Shown here: piece after piece, positions 62,841 through 64,000 of the stretch
Layout of the letters: the number at the start of each line of letters is the position of its first letter
Position numbering within the stretch: position 1 is the first letter of the stretch
From: an uncultured Bacilli bacterium
Lineage (GTDB): Bacteria > Bacillota_I > Bacilli_A > ML615J-28 > CAG-313
Assembly (NCBI GenBank): GCA_934098295.1
Contig: CAKONV010000002.1
Location: 62,001 to 126,000 of the forward strand
Length of the DNA stretch: 64,000 nucleotides
Reading direction: 5' to 3'
Notes under the pieces: model-generated
The model's input: only the letters and a program-made list of their open reading frames with translations
Databases searched by the model: none
Told to the model about the DNA's origin: nothing
Program-made: the position numbers and the translations under genes

Positions 62841-62869
62841 ATTTTATAATAAAATATTCTTTTTTGCAA
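62841..62869 (-). promoter_or_regulatory. Promoter of tuf
   Basis: On the minus strand TTGCAA (62869-62864), a 17-base spacer and TAAAAT (62846-62841), between fusA and tuf. It shows tuf can be transcribed apart from fusA. Confidence 0.75.
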
Positions 62870-62897
62870 GTAAAACGTTATTAAAAATATTACTTGC

Positions 62898-64000
62898 CTA
62901 GCGAGTACGCTCTTTTATGATCGCCTCAGCTACATTTTTTGGACATTCTTCATAATGATCAAATTGCATTGTGAAGTTACCACGACCTTGAGTATTAGAA
63001 CGTAAAGCAGTTGCATAACCAAACATTTCTGATAGTGGAACAGCAGCTTTAATAGATTGTGCTTTACCTCTAGCCTCTTGTCCTTCAATACGTCCACGTC
63101 TTGTTGAAATATCACCGATAACTGTACCTAAGTATTCATCAGGAGTAACAACTTCAACTGACATGATAGGTTCTAATAATGTAGGATTACATACTTTTGC
63201 ACTTTCTTTAAATGCTAAAGAACCTGCAATTTCGAAAGCTGTAGTACTTGAGTCAACATCATGGTAAGAACCAAATACTAATCTAGCTTTAATATCAATT
63301 GTTGGATAACCAGCAAGGTTACCATTATTTAATGAATTTTCAATACCTTTGTTTACAGAAGGAATATATTCACGTGGGATAACACCACCAACGATTTCGT
63401 CAACGAATTCATATCCTTTACCTGGGTTTGGTTCAAAAATTACAACAGCATCACCATATTGACCATGACCACCAGATTGACGTACAAACTTACCTTGAAC
63501 TTTAGCAGCAGTCTTGATAGTTTCACGATAAGCAACTTGAGGACGACCAACGTTACATTCAACATTGAATTCACGACGCATTCTATCTACAATGATATCT
63601 AGGTGTAATTCACCCATACCAGCGATAATTGTTTGTCCTGATTCACTATCTGTATATGTCTTAAATGTTGGATCTTCTTCAGCTAACTTTTGAAGAGCAA
63701 CACCCATCTTATCTTGATCACCTTTTGTCTTTGGTTCAATGGCAACTTGGATTACTGGTTCAGGGAATACCATAGATTCAAGATGTACAACATGATCTTC
63801 ATCACATAGTGTATCACCTGTTGTTGTATTCTTTAATCCTACAGCAGCAGCGATATCACCACTATATACTTCTTTGATTTCTGTACGGTTATTAGCATGC
63901 ATTAATAGAAGTCTACCAATACGTTCTTTGTAATCTTTAGTTGCATTTAAGATATAAGAACCAGCTTCCATATGACCTCTATATACACGGAAGAATGTTA
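62898..64000 (-). CDS. fusA: Elongation factor G, 3' part (5' end beyond window)
   Basis: The frame stays open to the right edge; upstream of residue [19 protein letters not shown] it still reads FFRVYRGH, so this is the C-terminal 367 or so residues of EF-G. Domain II end ([20 protein letters not shown]), domain III ([33 protein letters not shown]), domain IV ([14 protein letters not shown]) and domain V ([42 protein letters not shown]) are all intact. EF-G drives translocation. fusA-tuf is the usual str operon order. Confidence 0.97.
   Translation of the reverse strand, partial: TFFRVYRGHMEAGSYILNATKDYKERIGRLLLMHANNRTEIKEVYSGDIAAAVGLKNTTTGDTLCDEDHVVHLESMVFPEPVIQVAIEPKTKGDQDKMGVALQKLAEEDPTFKTYTDSESGQTIIAGMGELHLDIIVDRMRREFNVECNVGRPQVAYRETIKTAAKVQGKFVRQSGGHGQYGDAVVIFEPNPGKGYEFVDEIVGGVIPREYIPSVNKGIENSLNNGNLAGYPTIDIKARLVFGSYHDVDSSTTAFEIAGSLAFKESAKVCNPTLLEPIMSVEVVTPDEYLGTVIGDISTRRGRIEGQEARGKAQSIKAAVPLSEMFGYATALRSNTQGRGNFTMQFDHYEECPKNVAEAIIKERTR

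Noticed and set aside
1..64000. Mollicute genetic code (TGA as Trp)
   Set aside because: TGA serves as a stop, for example at the end of aroA and tatD, and Trp positions use TGG.
1..64000. tRNA, rRNA, CRISPR, insertion sequence or phage genes
   Set aside because: No cloverleaf arms, regular spaced repeats, transposase or integrase motifs were seen in any frame or gap.

Overview
The window is AT-rich chromosome from a low-GC Gram-positive bacterium of the Bacilli. It uses the standard genetic code: genes end on TGA (aroA, for example) and tryptophan is TGG. Spore genes (cotE, spoVS, gpr, a LysM coat-type protein, a YjcZ-like miniprotein) show an endospore former. Housekeeping genes keep Bacillus subtilis neighbourhoods: pgsA-recA ... 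rny-ymdB-spoVS ... miaB-cotE, comEA-comEC / rpsT / holA / gpr, and yycJ-rlmH. My inference is an uncultured gut-type Bacilli lineage related to Erysipelotrichia, RF39 or Turicibacter; the exact taxon cannot be fixed from here.

Layout. 1-3.7 kb: two tandem MgtE magnesium channels (the first runs off the left edge) and an M48-like membrane protease with a leucine-rich tail. 3.8-9.9 kb: spore and RNA genes (LysM protein, cotE, miaB, a GNAT, spoVS, ymdB, rny). 10.2-19.9 kb: a secreted GH18 protein, an SGNH hydrolase and a complete chorismate operon encoding all seven shikimate steps plus chorismate mutase, with two fusions (chorismate mutase-AroB and AroE-AroK). 20-23.2 kb: recU, then an ECF sigma factor, its anti-sigma factor and a related lipoprotein. 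23.3-31.6 kb: upp, recA, pgsA, two small membrane proteins, gpr, holA, rpsT, comEC, comEA. 31.7-36.6 kb: a YtxH-like protein and two tandem phosphodiester glycosidase-domain surface proteins. 36.8-44.4 kb: recD2, mnmA, uvrB, a membrane protein, rlmH and yycJ. 44.6-51.1 kb: a 29-residue YjcZ-like gene and two very large tandem PrsA/SurA-like foldase homologues. 51.2-52.4 kb: a secreted unknown, a nonsense-interrupted small gene and a candidate small RNA. 52.4-61.5 kb: yhaM, a catalytically degenerate CCA-transferase homologue, ychF, a zinc-ribbon/CPBP-like membrane protein, a class A PBP, a serine protease lipoprotein, tatD and a GNAT. 61.6-64 kb: tuf and the 3' part of fusA.

Regulation. Many promoters can be read directly. 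They follow TTGCAA/TTGAAA, a 17-base spacer and TATAAT or TAAAAT, usually with an extended -10 TG. The ECF sigma gene and the lipoprotein gene share an identical two-part element (13 bases, exactly 12 bases, 10 bases), which is very probably the promoter recognised by that sigma factor. Most transcription units end in clear intrinsic terminators, several of which overlap the stop codon. I see no rRNA, tRNA, CRISPR array, insertion sequence, prophage or plasmid gene.
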